Shown in pieces: positions 35,625 through 44,505 of a stretch of DNA of 64,000 nucleotides (its first letter is position 1; every line of letters starts with the position of its first letter). The stretch covers positions 766,675 through 830,674 of the forward strand of contig NZ_KB235937.1 in NCBI RefSeq assembly GCF_000332315.1, given 5' to 3'. The notes under the pieces are model-generated. The model saw only the letters and a program-made list of their open reading frames with translations, was not told the origin of the DNA and did no database searches. The translations under genes and the position numbers were made by a program. Source of the DNA: Prochlorothrix hollandica PCC 9006 = CALU 1027. GTDB taxonomy: Bacteria > Cyanobacteriota > Cyanobacteriia > Prochlorotrichales > Prochlorotrichaceae.

Positions 35625-37235
35625 ATGACGGGCGCAACGGTTGCCCCATTCGCCCCTCTGATCATGGCTGACATTTCCCCCCCCGCCCCCTATATCCCCC
35701 ACTACAAGCCCAACCAAGTCCTGCGGGGCAGTGGCTCTGTGGTCATTGTCACCGGCTGGACGGTGCGCCATACCGTGGCCAAGGCGTTGAACCCCCAGGA
35801 CTATGGGGCCATCGGCCAACTCTATAGCCCCACCCGGGGCATTAGCCTGCTGCTACGGAACTTGCTGGCCAATCCCCAGGTGCGAGATCTGGTGATTCTG
35901 AGTGCCACCAAGGAGGATCGCAACGCTGGGGGGTGTCAGTGTTTGCTGGACTTCTTCACCTGGGGCTTTGAGGCTGGGTTCAGTGATACGGGGGCTGCTT
36001 GTTGGTTAATTCGCGGCCCTGGTGAGGCGATCGGCACCGGGGACACTGCAACGAGGGAACCCAGGACACCGGACGAGACCGATCGCCCCACCATCCGGGG
36101 CTACATTGATGCTGAGATTGCCGCCACGGCCCTGGAACAACTGCGACAGCAGGTGAGACCCCACGGGGTCACCACCTTGGGGGAGGCGATCGCCGCTGTC
36201 CACGCTTGCAACCAATCCCCCACTGCGGCTCCCTGGGGATCCCCTCAATTTTTCCCCCTCACCGAACCCACCCCCACGGTGTTCCCTGGTCCCCGCTACG
36301 GCCATCGCATCGAGGGCAAAACCATTGCCGAGACCTGGGTTCGCCTGATCCATCGCATTAAAACCACCGGCACCCTGCGGCCCACGGGCTACGATGGCCA
36401 GTGGCAGGAACTGATTGATTTAGTCGCTATTGTCACCGCTGAACCGGAGGGGTTTTACTTCCCGGAACCCAATTATTTACCCTGCGATCGCCCCTTTATC
36501 CAAGATTACATTGCCCAAATTTTGGAGGATGCCCCCTACCGGGAAGGGGTGAAATACACCTATGGTCAGCGGCTGCGATCGTGGTTTGGCCGGGATCAAA
36601 TTGAACAGGTGGTGCAGAAACTGGTGGGGGAAATCGATGCCGCTAGCGCCGTTATGAGCCTGTGGGATGCCAAGGATCACGAAACGGGGGGTAGCCCCTG
36701 CCTGAACCATATTTGGGTGCGGGTGGTGGCGGGGGAATTGTCCTTAACGGCCCTATTCCGCAGTAACGATATGTTCAGCGCGTGGCCCGCCAATGCCATG
36801 GGGTTACGGGCCTTGCAGCACCATATCCGCGATCGCATTGCCCAGGAGTCTGACTATGATCTGACCCTGGGACCCTTGATTACCATTAGCCAGAGCGCCC
36901 ATATTTATGACGATACCTGGGACAACGCCGATCGCCTGATTGCCGATCAATATGCCCGTCTCCACGAGACCCCAGATTTTGCCGATCCAGCGGGTAACTT
37001 CCTGGTGGAGGTGGAGGGGGCAGAGATCCAGGTGACCCACACCACCGGGGGCAGCGGGGAAGTAGTGCAACGATATCGGGGCAAACAGCCCCTACGGCTG
37101 CTGCGACAAATTTGCCAGGGTTCCCCCATGGTGCGCCCCGACCACGCCGGTTATTTGGGCCTGGAGTTACAGAAAGCCGCCATTTGCCTCAAAACAGGCC
37201 AGATTTACCAGCAGGATCGGGAATTGTCCCAGTAG
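35625..37235 (+). CDS. Thymidylate-synthase-like cyanobacterial protein with an extra N-terminal domain
   Basis: The 536-residue protein resembles a cyanobacterial family usually annotated as thymidylate synthase (with DUF4346). The N-terminal ~200 residues (VVIVTGWTVRHTVAKALNPQ, YGAIGQLYSPTRGISLLLRN, ATKEDRNAGG) recall MtrA/DUF4346-type domains. The C-terminal part is ThyA-like: GHRIEGKTIAETWVRLIHRI, YTYGQRLRSWFGRDQIEQVV, PCLNHIWVRVV (candidate Cys nucleophile), FRSNDMFSAWPANAMGLRAL, SQSAHIYDDTWDNADRL. If catalytic it would methylate dUMP using methylene-tetrahydrofolate. It faces metF convergently (53-base gap), which supplies a folate context. ATG 35664 is an alternative start. Catalysis is inferred, not shown. 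Confidence 0.78.
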   Translation: MTGATVAPFAPLIMADISPPAPYIPHYKPNQVLRGSGSVVIVTGWTVRHTVAKALNPQDYGAIGQLYSPTRGISLLLRNLLANPQVRDLVILSATKEDRNAGGCQCLLDFFTWGFEAGFSDTGAACWLIRGPGEAIGTGDTATREPRTPDETDRPTIRGYIDAEIAATALEQLRQQVRPHGVTTLGEAIAAVHACNQSPTAAPWGSPQFFPLTEPTPTVFPGPRYGHRIEGKTIAETWVRLIHRIKTTGTLRPTGYDGQWQELIDLVAIVTAEPEGFYFPEPNYLPCDRPFIQDYIAQILEDAPYREGVKYTYGQRLRSWFGRDQIEQVVQKLVGEIDAASAVMSLWDAKDHETGGSPCLNHIWVRVVAGELSLTALFRSNDMFSAWPANAMGLRALQHHIRDRIAQESDYDLTLGPLITISQSAHIYDDTWDNADRLIADQYARLHETPDFADPAGNFLVEVEGAEIQVTHTTGGSGEVVQRYRGKQPLRLLRQICQGSPMVRPDHAGYLGLELQKAAICLKTGQIYQQDRELSQ

Positions 37236-37287
37236 ACGACAGCGTTCTGGTGGGGATCTCGGCTGCAAGCGCCTAGTAGACTACGGC

Positions 37288-38229
37288 CTAGGCCAAGGCA
37301 GGGGTCGGGGCGCTCAGGGGAGGGAGAGCCGTGGCCAGGGGGGGCAAGGGGGCAATGCCCGCTCGATCGAGAATGTGGGGCACCAAATCTTCCCGCTTAA
37401 TGGCCATGAGATGCACCCCTTGACAGAGTTCCTGGGCCAGTTGCACCTGCTCTGCGGCAATGGCGACCCCTTCCTCTAGGGGGTGTTTGGCTTGGGCTAG
37501 GCGATCGATCGTGGACTGGGGAATATGCACCCCCGGCACATAGCGATTGATAAATTCCGCATTTTTGGCCGACTTCAGCAGAAAAATACCTGCCAATACC
37601 GGTTTACCGTGATCCTGGGCAATGTCGGTCATGAAGGTGTGGAAGCGATCGAAATCCGTAATCATCTGACTTTGGAAAAACTGGGCACCCGCCGCCACCT
37701 TGCGCTCAAACCGCTTGGCCAACGCCGACCAACTGGGTAACTGGGGATCCACCGCCGCCCCCGCCAGCAAATCCGTCCCCCCATCGGGCAGGGGTTGGTC
37801 GTTCCAGTCTTGCCCCCCATTGAGCTTCGTAATCAGGGTCAGGAGCCGCACCGACTCCAAATCAAACACGGCCCTAGCCTTAGGATGATCCCCCGCCTTC
37901 ACGGGATCCCCCGTCAACGCCAAAATATTCTGGAGACCCAGGACATGGGCACCCAGGAGATCCGCCTGTAAACCGATGCGATTGCGATCGCGGCAGGTGA
38001 ACTGACAAATGGGTTCAATGCCCTGGCGTTGCAACAAGACACAGGCCGCCAAGGATGACATGCGCATCACCGCACGGCTACCGTCGGTAATATTGACCCC
38101 GTGAACCCGCTGTTTCAGGGTAGAGGCCATGGCCAACATGTGGGCAGGATCGCCCCCCTTGGGGGGGGAAATCTCGGCTGTGATGAGAAATTCACCAGCT
38201 TGAATTGCTGTACGGAATCGATTAAACAT
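37288..38229 (-). CDS. metF: Methylenetetrahydrofolate reductase
   Basis: MetF reduces 5,10-methylene- to 5-methyl-tetrahydrofolate, a flavin-dependent TIM-barrel reaction feeding methionine synthesis. Seen: FLITAEISPPKGGDPAHMLA with the conserved Glu, GVNITDGSRAVMRMSSLAAC, FTCRDRNRIGLQADLLGAHV, NILALTGDPVKAGDHPKARA, FFQSQMITDFDRFHTFM and KPVLAGIFLLKSAKNAEFIN. 313 residues, typical length. It is convergent with the thymidylate-synthase-like gene, so both enzymes that compete for methylene-THF are side by side. Confidence 0.93.
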   Translation of the reverse strand: MFNRFRTAIQAGEFLITAEISPPKGGDPAHMLAMASTLKQRVHGVNITDGSRAVMRMSSLAACVLLQRQGIEPICQFTCRDRNRIGLQADLLGAHVLGLQNILALTGDPVKAGDHPKARAVFDLESVRLLTLITKLNGGQDWNDQPLPDGGTDLLAGAAVDPQLPSWSALAKRFERKVAAGAQFFQSQMITDFDRFHTFMTDIAQDHGKPVLAGIFLLKSAKNAEFINRYVPGVHIPQSTIDRLAQAKHPLEEGVAIAAEQVQLAQELCQGVHLMAIKREDLVPHILDRAGIAPLPPLATALPPLSAPTPALA

Positions 38230-38244
38230 GGGGGCTGGATTACT

Positions 38245-38308
38245 TGCTGTGGACGCTATGAGCTGTGGACGCTATGAGCCGTGGACGCTATGAGCCGTGG
38301 ACGCTATG
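38245..38308. repeat. Tandem 16-bp repeat (4 units)
   Basis: Unit CTGTGGACGCTATGAG and its GCCGTGGACGCTATGA variant occur four times just upstream of metF, in its probable leader. Confidence 0.88.
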
Positions 38309-38377
38309 AACAGATGACTCCTGGGGCTATCCATCCTGGACCCTAGGGGGCAACCCAAACCTTGCTTTCACAGGCTC

Positions 38378-40114
38378 CTAGGGTTGTTGAGGTTGGGTCC
38401 ACCAAGCTAGCCCATAGGGCTGCACGGGTCCATGGGTCTGGTCTTGGTATTGCACTCGTACCTTATAAAATCCCGCCTGGGGGACCTGCACAAATAAATG
38501 CTCGGTACTATCCACCGGACTCACAGAGGAAGCTACCGCCGCCGCTGTGTCTGTGGTCTCTACGGGCAATAAAAAGAGATCCAGGTTATTCAGTCCCCGA
38601 TTCTGGAAGGTTTCCCCCAAATCATAGGCTCCATTGCCGTTGAGATCCACCAACTCCACCTGCCGATCCCACACTAAGGTGGCCGATAGATAGCTGTCCG
38701 CCTCTAGGGGCTGCTGAAACACATAGTCCCGAAAGACAGGATTAGCCTGACCTGCCCCGGCCTGGGCCACCTGGTTATAGTCCCAACCCCGATCGGGCAC
38801 AGCCGCCACCGCAATCCCCGGGCCGGATCCAAACTGCCCTGCCTTAAACTGCTCATAGGCCCGGAAAACATTGAGGTGACCGGCTCCCATGGTGAGATCC
38901 AACGGCATCGCCGGTTGACCATAGGCGGGAGACTGGAGCCAGGTTTGGCCCCGCTGGTTCAACAGGGTACGTTCCATGGCCAAAAAATGACCATTGCCCT
39001 CATCCTGGAGCTTATCGGCACTGTTGAGCAACACCGCCTTAGTCACCTCATGGCGACGGGCCACCAAATTCCAGCCGGGGGTTGCTGCCGCCAGTTGGCG
39101 ATCGCCATATTCCTGCAACAACGCCACCGCTGCCGTCACATGGGGGGCCGCAAAACTGGTACCACTGCTGGTCACCGCCTCACCATTGGGGTTAATCAGG
39201 GCCAACTCACTCCCGGGAGCCACTAAATCAATGGAACGCCGCTGATTCAGATTCCGCTCTCGACCCACCTGGAGGCTCGCCACACTGGCCAACTCTCCCC
39301 CCACATTGGCAAAATCCACCTTCCGAAACACCCCATCCCAGCGGGCACTAAAGGCCACATTGACCCCATTAAAATTATCCGTGGGAATGGGAATACCCCC
39401 CTCACCCTGGTTACCCGCCACCACATAGAGCACATCATGGACACGGGCGGACCAATCCACACAGAGGGTCAACAGGGCATTGCCATCCAGTTGGGCATTG
39501 GGGCGAGGATCCCGAGCCAGGGATTCCCCAAAACTGAAATTAATGGCCCGCACATCTTCCCCGTTTTGCATCGCAATGTGGTTAGCTGCCCGACATTCCT
39601 GGGACTGGCCGCTGTTTTGAATGGAACCGACCCCTGCGGAATAGAGCCGCGCCCCCGGTGCGACCCCCGGTAAAACCTTATCCCCACTGACCATGATGCT
39701 GGCCACCTTATGGGCATGGGCATCCACCTCCCGGTCTCCCTGGCCAGTATCGCCCCGATCGCTCTTGGCCGGTCGATCGCGGAAAAACAGCCCCCCGGGT
39801 CGCATCATTTGGCTGCGGATCGACACCTTATCAAAGCCAAATTTGCCCGGTCGCCCCAGTTCCACCTGGCCGATGGCAATTTTCCGCCCCGTCAGGTCAT
39901 AGGGGGCTGTGTGCAACACCAGGGCATTCACCCCCGCTGGACCCATGGAATCCTGGGCTAAGGCGGGCAACGGCAGGACAACAAAGATCAAGCTAGCGCA
40001 ACGGAACCCACGCACTCCCCAGATCCGGATCTGGGGCAACCCGTGGAACTGGCAAAGCTGGGAACCCAAACGACGGGCATGGAGGCGATATCGACGGGGG
40101 AGCAAGGTATTCAC
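38378..40114 (-). CDS. Secreted subtilase (S8)-like protein with an altered Asp motif
   Basis: The 578-residue frame starts with GTG at 40114. After about 35 residues comes a signal-like segment (CASLIFVVLPLPALAQD). S8-family elements: DAHAHKVASIMVS (catalytic His), RAINFSFGES, DVLYVVAGNQGEGG (oxyanion Asn) and TSSGTSFAAPHVTAAVAL (catalytic Ser). The segment where the catalytic Asp should be (usually DTG or DSG) reads IAIGQVELGRPGKFGF, so an acidic residue is present as Glu only; activity is uncertain. The C-terminal part (DNGAYDLGETFQNRGLNNLD style, then PQAGFYKVRVQYQDQ) looks like a P/PPC-type beta-sandwich. Likely exported; substrate unknown. Confidence 0.82.
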   Translation of the reverse strand: MNTLLPRRYRLHARRLGSQLCQFHGLPQIRIWGVRGFRCASLIFVVLPLPALAQDSMGPAGVNALVLHTAPYDLTGRKIAIGQVELGRPGKFGFDKVSIRSQMMRPGGLFFRDRPAKSDRGDTGQGDREVDAHAHKVASIMVSGDKVLPGVAPGARLYSAGVGSIQNSGQSQECRAANHIAMQNGEDVRAINFSFGESLARDPRPNAQLDGNALLTLCVDWSARVHDVLYVVAGNQGEGGIPIPTDNFNGVNVAFSARWDGVFRKVDFANVGGELASVASLQVGRERNLNQRRSIDLVAPGSELALINPNGEAVTSSGTSFAAPHVTAAVALLQEYGDRQLAAATPGWNLVARRHEVTKAVLLNSADKLQDEGNGHFLAMERTLLNQRGQTWLQSPAYGQPAMPLDLTMGAGHLNVFRAYEQFKAGQFGSGPGIAVAAVPDRGWDYNQVAQAGAGQANPVFRDYVFQQPLEADSYLSATLVWDRQVELVDLNGNGAYDLGETFQNRGLNNLDLFLLPVETTDTAAAVASSVSPVDSTEHLFVQVPQAGFYKVRVQYQDQTHGPVQPYGLAWWTQPQQP

Positions 40115-40540
40115 AAAAAGAAAACGAAAGATAGAAGGGCTGCAATCAACAGAAGAAGAGGAGCGGGAACCAACACAACCATCACCAGAACCAGAACAAA
40201 AAGCACCAAGACGAGGAGAGACATGGCTACAGCCCTGGTGTGACGGTCAAGGCAGACATAACCACGTTAGACAACCCTTTCAAAAACCAGAATAGAGTCC
40301 AAGTCAGTCAGAATCCGTAATCATCGGCAGAAATAGCCACATAATCGAGGTTTCAGCCGTGTTTACCTCTGTTTATTAACTCCAGTTTCCTTAAATGGGA
40401 TTAGGGTGACCAGTCTGGACGAGGATCAGTTTGGACGAAGACCAGTTTGGACGAAGACCAGTCTGGACGACCAGGGTTATGGGGTTAACAAAGGGTTGGG
40501 GAAGGACAGGAGAGACTAGGGCAGAAGTCGGGGTAGCTAC

Positions 40541-40828
40541 CGTGTACCCATAACTCGAAGTATTGCTAATCCTCTGCTGCAATCCCCAGATTAAACCCAC
40601 CCCTAGCCCCTCCCAGGAGGGGAAAACCACCCCTAGCCCCTCCCAGGAGGGGAAAACCACCCCTAGCCCCTCCCAGAAGGGGAAAACCACCCCTAGCCCC
40701 TCCCAGAAGGGGAAAACCACCCCTAGCCCCTCCCAGGAGGGGAATAAGATTGCATTTCGCCCCAGAATTGGGGGCATCGGGAATCCAAGATCAGGACTTC
40801 GAGGTTTAGATCAATAGGTGGGTACACG
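40541..40828 (+). mobile_element. MITE F, copy 2 (five internal 30-bp units)
   Basis: 288-bp element with exact inverted ends CGTGTACCCA / TGGGTACACG. It holds five copies of the 30-bp unit built around CACCCCTAGCCCCTCCCAGG. The single-unit copy is at 13285-13452; the size difference is exactly 4 x 30 bp. 40115-40540 upstream shows no gene, only an A-rich stretch with AGAAGAGGAGC-type simple sequence. Confidence 0.92.
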
Positions 40829-40870
40829 ATCGATCGGGGTAATCGATCGGGGTAGAGGATGGGAAAGGCT

Positions 40871-40973
40871 TACAGCAATCCTAAATCAGTTATAAGGATC
40901 TCGATGGCTGAAACCCTTGGTGCGGCGTGCGCCCTCCGGGCACACACCACACAACCCATTTCGGACTGCTGTA
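40871..40973 (+). mobile_element. MITE-like repeat A, copy 7
   Basis: 103-bp A element with intact ends TACAGCAATCC and GGACTGCTGTA, 160 bases upstream of rpe. Confidence 0.85.
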
Positions 40974-41132
40974 GAGGATAGGGAAAAGAACGTTGTACCC
41001 AGAATCCCATGGCCTTCTACAGACTTTGTTAAGATTGTCCTACTGGACGGACTGAGCATCAAGGCAGCGTCAAAGATTTCCTGATACCTGTTGCCCCCGT
41101 TTAGACCCTATAGAGGTCATGGAGAGCCTGTT

Positions 41133-41828
41133 ATGACTCAAAAATCTACTGTTATTTCCCCTTCCATTTTGTCGGCGGACTTTAGTCGCCTGGGGGACGA
41201 AGTGCGTGCGGTGGATGCCGCCGGAGCTGATTGGATCCATGTGGATGTGATGGATGGCCGTTTTGTGCCCAACATCACCATTGGTCCCCTGATCGTCGAA
41301 GCCCTGCGCCCGGTCACCCAGAAGCCTTTGGATGTCCACCTGATGATCGTGGAACCCGAAAAGTATGTGGAAGACTTTGCCAAGGCAGGGGCTGACATCA
41401 TCTCAGTCCACGCCGAACATAATGCTTCCCCCCACTTGCACCGCACCCTCTGCCAAATTCGGGAACTGGGCAAGCAATCCGGGGTCGTGCTCAATCCCTC
41501 CACCTCCCTGGAGATCATCGAGTATGTGCTGGATGTGTGCGACCTGATTTTAATTATGAGCGTTAACCCCGGTTTTGGGGGCCAAAGCTTTATCCCCAGC
41601 GTCGTTCCCAAAATTCGGAAGCTGCGCCAAATGTGTGATGAGCGCGGTTTGGATCCCTGGATCGAAGTGGATGGGGGACTCAAGGCCAATAATACCTGGC
41701 AGGTCTTGGAAGCGGGAGCCAATGCGATCGTGGCCGGTTCGGCGGTGTTCAAAGCCCCTGACTATGCAACGGCGATCGCAGACATCCGCAACAGCAAACG
41801 TCCGGAACGGGAACTGGCGGCGGTGTAG
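41133..41828 (+). CDS. rpe: Ribulose-phosphate 3-epimerase
   Basis: Rpe interconverts ribulose-5-phosphate and xylulose-5-phosphate in the Calvin cycle and the oxidative pentose phosphate pathway. The 231-residue TIM barrel has [36 protein letters not shown] (metal-binding His and Asp), [33 protein letters not shown] and [14 protein letters not shown] (catalytic Asp). ATG 41133 is chosen because it begins [16 protein letters not shown], the usual length; the frame is open to 41091. A strong terminator follows, so it is likely monocistronic. Confidence 0.96.
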   Translation: MTQKSTVISPSILSADFSRLGDEVRAVDAAGADWIHVDVMDGRFVPNITIGPLIVEALRPVTQKPLDVHLMIVEPEKYVEDFAKAGADIISVHAEHNASPHLHRTLCQIRELGKQSGVVLNPSTSLEIIEYVLDVCDLILIMSVNPGFGGQSFIPSVVPKIRKLRQMCDERGLDPWIEVDGGLKANNTWQVLEAGANAIVAGSAVFKAPDYATAIADIRNSKRPERELAAV

Positions 41829-41950
41829 CGCTGTGTAGTGATCAGTTCCTAAAGGAAACCGAGACCAGTCAGGTTCAGAAGGTGGGGACTCAACCCACAC
41901 CGTTTTTTATTCCTGCGACTGAACTCGGTTTTTCATCAAATCAAGGTTCC

Positions 41951-41978
41951 AGATGGGTTACCCAACCCATCTTTTTTT
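41951..41978 (+). terminator. Rho-independent terminator of rpe
   Basis: AGATGGGTT-ACCC-AACCCATCT forms a 9-bp perfect stem with an ACCC loop, followed directly by TTTTTTT. Confidence 0.92.
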
Positions 41979-41988
41979 ATGGTTTTTG

Positions 41989-42275
41989 GCTTACCGCTAA
42001 AAGCGGGACAAGATTAACGCGACAAGATTAACGCAATAGTGGGGCGCTCCGCGCCCGGGCGCATGTCAGGGTTGGGGGGGTGCATCGTAGGGGCGAAGCA
42101 TGGGCGGCAAAACTTGGGGCGATCACCGAGAGAATACCTGCACCCATGCTTCGCCCGTACCCTTCGCCCGTACCCAAAATGGGGGCATTGACCTCCCCTG
42201 ATTTCAATCCGATCCTGCCCCCCCAATGACGAGATGCGCCCCCGCGCCCCACTGTCCCGGCTTAAGTTGATACCC
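41989..42275 (+). repeat. Palindromic repeat B, copy 7, interrupted by MITE C
   Basis: The left half GCTTACCGCTAAAAGCGGGAC and right half CCACTGTCCCGGCTTAAG ... GATACCC of a B repeat are separated by MITE C copy 2. The left half also has a duplicated GACAAGATTAACGC. Confidence 0.92.
42057..42241 (+). mobile_element. MITE C, copy 2, nested in repeat B
   Basis: 185 bp, inserted within the B hairpin with an 8-bp duplication CCGCGCCC on each side (42049-42056 and 42242-42249). It is 13 bp longer than copies 1 and 3 because of a tandem TTCGCCCGTACCC. Confidence 0.93.
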
Positions 42276-42457
42276 TGGTTTTTTGGAGCATCAACTTAAG
42301 GTTAAGACTTAAGGTTAAGACGGGACAACTTTAACAGTAAGGGTTTGAGCCTTTAGCCCTGTAGAGCCGATGGCACGGGCATGTCTATCAGTCGAGGGCT
42401 GTCTGTCAGTGTCCCGCGTTGTGCTTCTACCCGTTTTTTGAACAGATCTGGATCCTT

Positions 42458-42560
42458 TACAGCAATCCTAAATCAGTTGTAAGGATCTCAATGGCTGAAA
42501 CCCTTTGGGTGGTGTGCGCCCTCCGGGCGCACACCACACGACCCATTTCGGACTGCTGTA
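42458..42560 (+). mobile_element. MITE-like repeat A, copy 8
   Basis: 103-bp A element ending six bases before the SpoIID gene stop codon region. Central palindrome GTGTGCGCCCTCCGGGCGCACAC. Confidence 0.85.
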
Positions 42561-42566
42561 GATCCC

Positions 42567-43967
42567 CTAGGGGGTTACCTGAATTTGGGCCAGTCCGGCA
42601 TTTTGATAGTAATGGCCCAGAATTTGCTGATAGCCATAACCCTGGCTGGCCAGTCCATAGGCTCCCCATTGGCTCATCCCCAAACCATGGCCAAAGCCAC
42701 GCCCCTGCACCACAAAGGTGGCCGGCACCGTGGATTTAGCACCGCTCCCTGCTCCGCCGCTGGGGCTGACCTGGAAGAGAGAGCTACGCAATCCTAAAGC
42801 ACTGCGCAACTCATCCCCCGACAGGGTACGTTGACCCGCATCCCCAACCACCTTCATCTGACGAACCCGACCATTGGGGGTCAGGGCAATGGGAGTCATG
42901 GCTAAAATATTGCCGACCCCTGTAATGCGTTGGCGCATTTGGGCAGCGGAGAACGTTTCCTGCCACTGGAACACAGGGGCATACTGGTCATAGTCCGCAA
43001 CACCCCGTAAATAGGGCAAAGGGCTAGACCACACATCTTCCACATTTTCGGTATGTCCCCCCGAAGAGGAGTGGAACACAGCTTCAATAATGGCACCGTT
43101 GTAGGTTAGAACTTGGCCAGCGGTTTGTACCACAGCAGTTTGGGTACTGGTGGTTTCCGCCGTAATACCCTTATAGACCTGCCAACGGGTGGTGTCCCCT
43201 AGGTCATATTGGGCATTGCCTACCTTACTGCGCTTGTGCAGGGCATAGGAGCGGGCCGCAACAGCCTGGGATTTGAGGGCTTCCAGGGGCCAGTTGGTGG
43301 GCATTTCGCTGCCTACGACGCTGTATAGGTATTCATCTAAATCGACATAGTTGACGGCCAACACACCGCCCCCCTTAGGGGAGAGCAGGGCACGACCGCG
43401 ATACCAACGATCGCCGATCCACACATAGCCCCCTGCCTGGGGTTCTACCCACAGTTGCCCAGACTTAAGCCCGCCTAAGGTCACCTGGCCCCCTTGGCTG
43501 CCTGCCACTAACCCATCCATGGCCTTAAGCTGGCCCACCTGTCGTCCGGCAGCATCCCGCACCACAGCAGCGGAAGAGGTACCCACTTGCACCTGGGATA
43601 CCCCATCTTCAATGGCAACCCGCAGTTGGAGGGCGGCTTGGGCGGGAGCGGTGGCACTGAGCACTAGGAGGGCGGTGAGCCAGCCCAGGCGACCCTGGGG
43701 ACGACGATCGCCCACCGCAGGACGGGGCTGATGCCGACTTTGCCGGGAACCTACAGCCAGGTTCAGGGATCCCGCTACTTTGGCCCGCCACTGACCCAGA
43801 ACTTTGCTGCGATCGAGGTACGATCGCAGCCCACCCCGTCTTCCACCCCGTTGACCAGGTATCCCATCCGCAACCATCGACGGCAGGGAAGCAGCAGTGG
43901 GGCTAGAGGAAGCGGGGGTACGGGAGGGACGGGTCACGGAGGAATCAGCAGTATGGGCCGGGAGCAT
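42567..43967 (-). CDS. SpoIID/LytB domain protein
   Basis: The 466-residue protein has a long non-conserved basic N-terminus (about 1-95), a hydrophobic segment LGWLTALLVLSATAPAQAA (about 92-110) that could be a signal peptide or anchor, and a SpoIID/LytB domain: GVLAVNYVDLDEYLYSVVGS, EALKSQAVAARSYALHKRSK, YKGITAETTSTQTAVVQTAG, YNGAIIEAVFHSSSGGHTEN and GRGFGHGLGMSQWGAYGLAS. SpoIID proteins are lytic transglycosylases acting on peptidoglycan; in non-sporulating bacteria they act at the cell envelope. The N-terminus may be over-extended: a start near residue 90 would give a normal signal peptide. Its neighbour element A copy 8 lies at its 3' end. Confidence 0.88.
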   Translation of the reverse strand: MLPAHTADSSVTRPSRTPASSSPTAASLPSMVADGIPGQRGGRRGGLRSYLDRSKVLGQWRAKVAGSLNLAVGSRQSRHQPRPAVGDRRPQGRLGWLTALLVLSATAPAQAALQLRVAIEDGVSQVQVGTSSAAVVRDAAGRQVGQLKAMDGLVAGSQGGQVTLGGLKSGQLWVEPQAGGYVWIGDRWYRGRALLSPKGGGVLAVNYVDLDEYLYSVVGSEMPTNWPLEALKSQAVAARSYALHKRSKVGNAQYDLGDTTRWQVYKGITAETTSTQTAVVQTAGQVLTYNGAIIEAVFHSSSGGHTENVEDVWSSPLPYLRGVADYDQYAPVFQWQETFSAAQMRQRITGVGNILAMTPIALTPNGRVRQMKVVGDAGQRTLSGDELRSALGLRSSLFQVSPSGGAGSGAKSTVPATFVVQGRGFGHGLGMSQWGAYGLASQGYGYQQILGHYYQNAGLAQIQVTP

Positions 43968-44007
43968 AGGGTCAACGTCCTTCGGGAAAATAGGTGTATA
44001 AACGGCA

Positions 44008-44085
44008 GGGGTATCAACTTAAGCCGGGACAGTGGGACACAGCGCCCCACTGTCCCGTTAATCTTGTCCCGCTTTCAACGGGAAC
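44008..44085 (-). repeat. Palindromic repeat B, copy 8
   Basis: About 78 bp, GGGTATCAACTTAAGCCGGG at the left and TTAATCTTGTCCCGCTTTC at the right, just upstream of the SpoIID gene. 44086-44500 contains short repeats (GGCCAGGGGTCA; TGGATTACCGGGGCA) and no gene. Confidence 0.88.
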
Positions 44086-44505
44086 CCAACGGCAGATGTT
44101 ATGAACGGGAAATTTATAACGTTAATAACGAGGTAATAACATAGTCATTTCGGTAAGTTCAAGGGGGATCGGCTCCCCAAACGAGATTACCGCTGAACCC
44201 TGGGCAATGGACAGGGGTTAGGCCAGGGGTCAGGCCAGGGGTTCCTACCCAGCGGGTCAGCCGCAACAGAACCCGGATGAACCCGGATCCAGAGACCGAG
44301 TCGGGGCTATCCAGGATGATACCGTAGAACTCTGGGGAACCCCATAGAGCATCATGGATCACGGGAGCATGGATTACCGGGGCATGGATTACCGGGGCGG
44401 GGAAGTTCCCCTGCTGACCCAACCCTAGGCCCAAACCCCAAGCCCCTGGAAGCATCCTCCTGGGCTTAGGTTCCCTGTTGTTTACCCCTTGGCTTGAGAT
44501 TTCCT

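Noticed and set aside
40590-40745. CRISPR array or coding repeat (30-bp units)
   Set aside because: Units are contiguous without spacers and belong to MITE F; frames through it are by-products of a 30-bp period.
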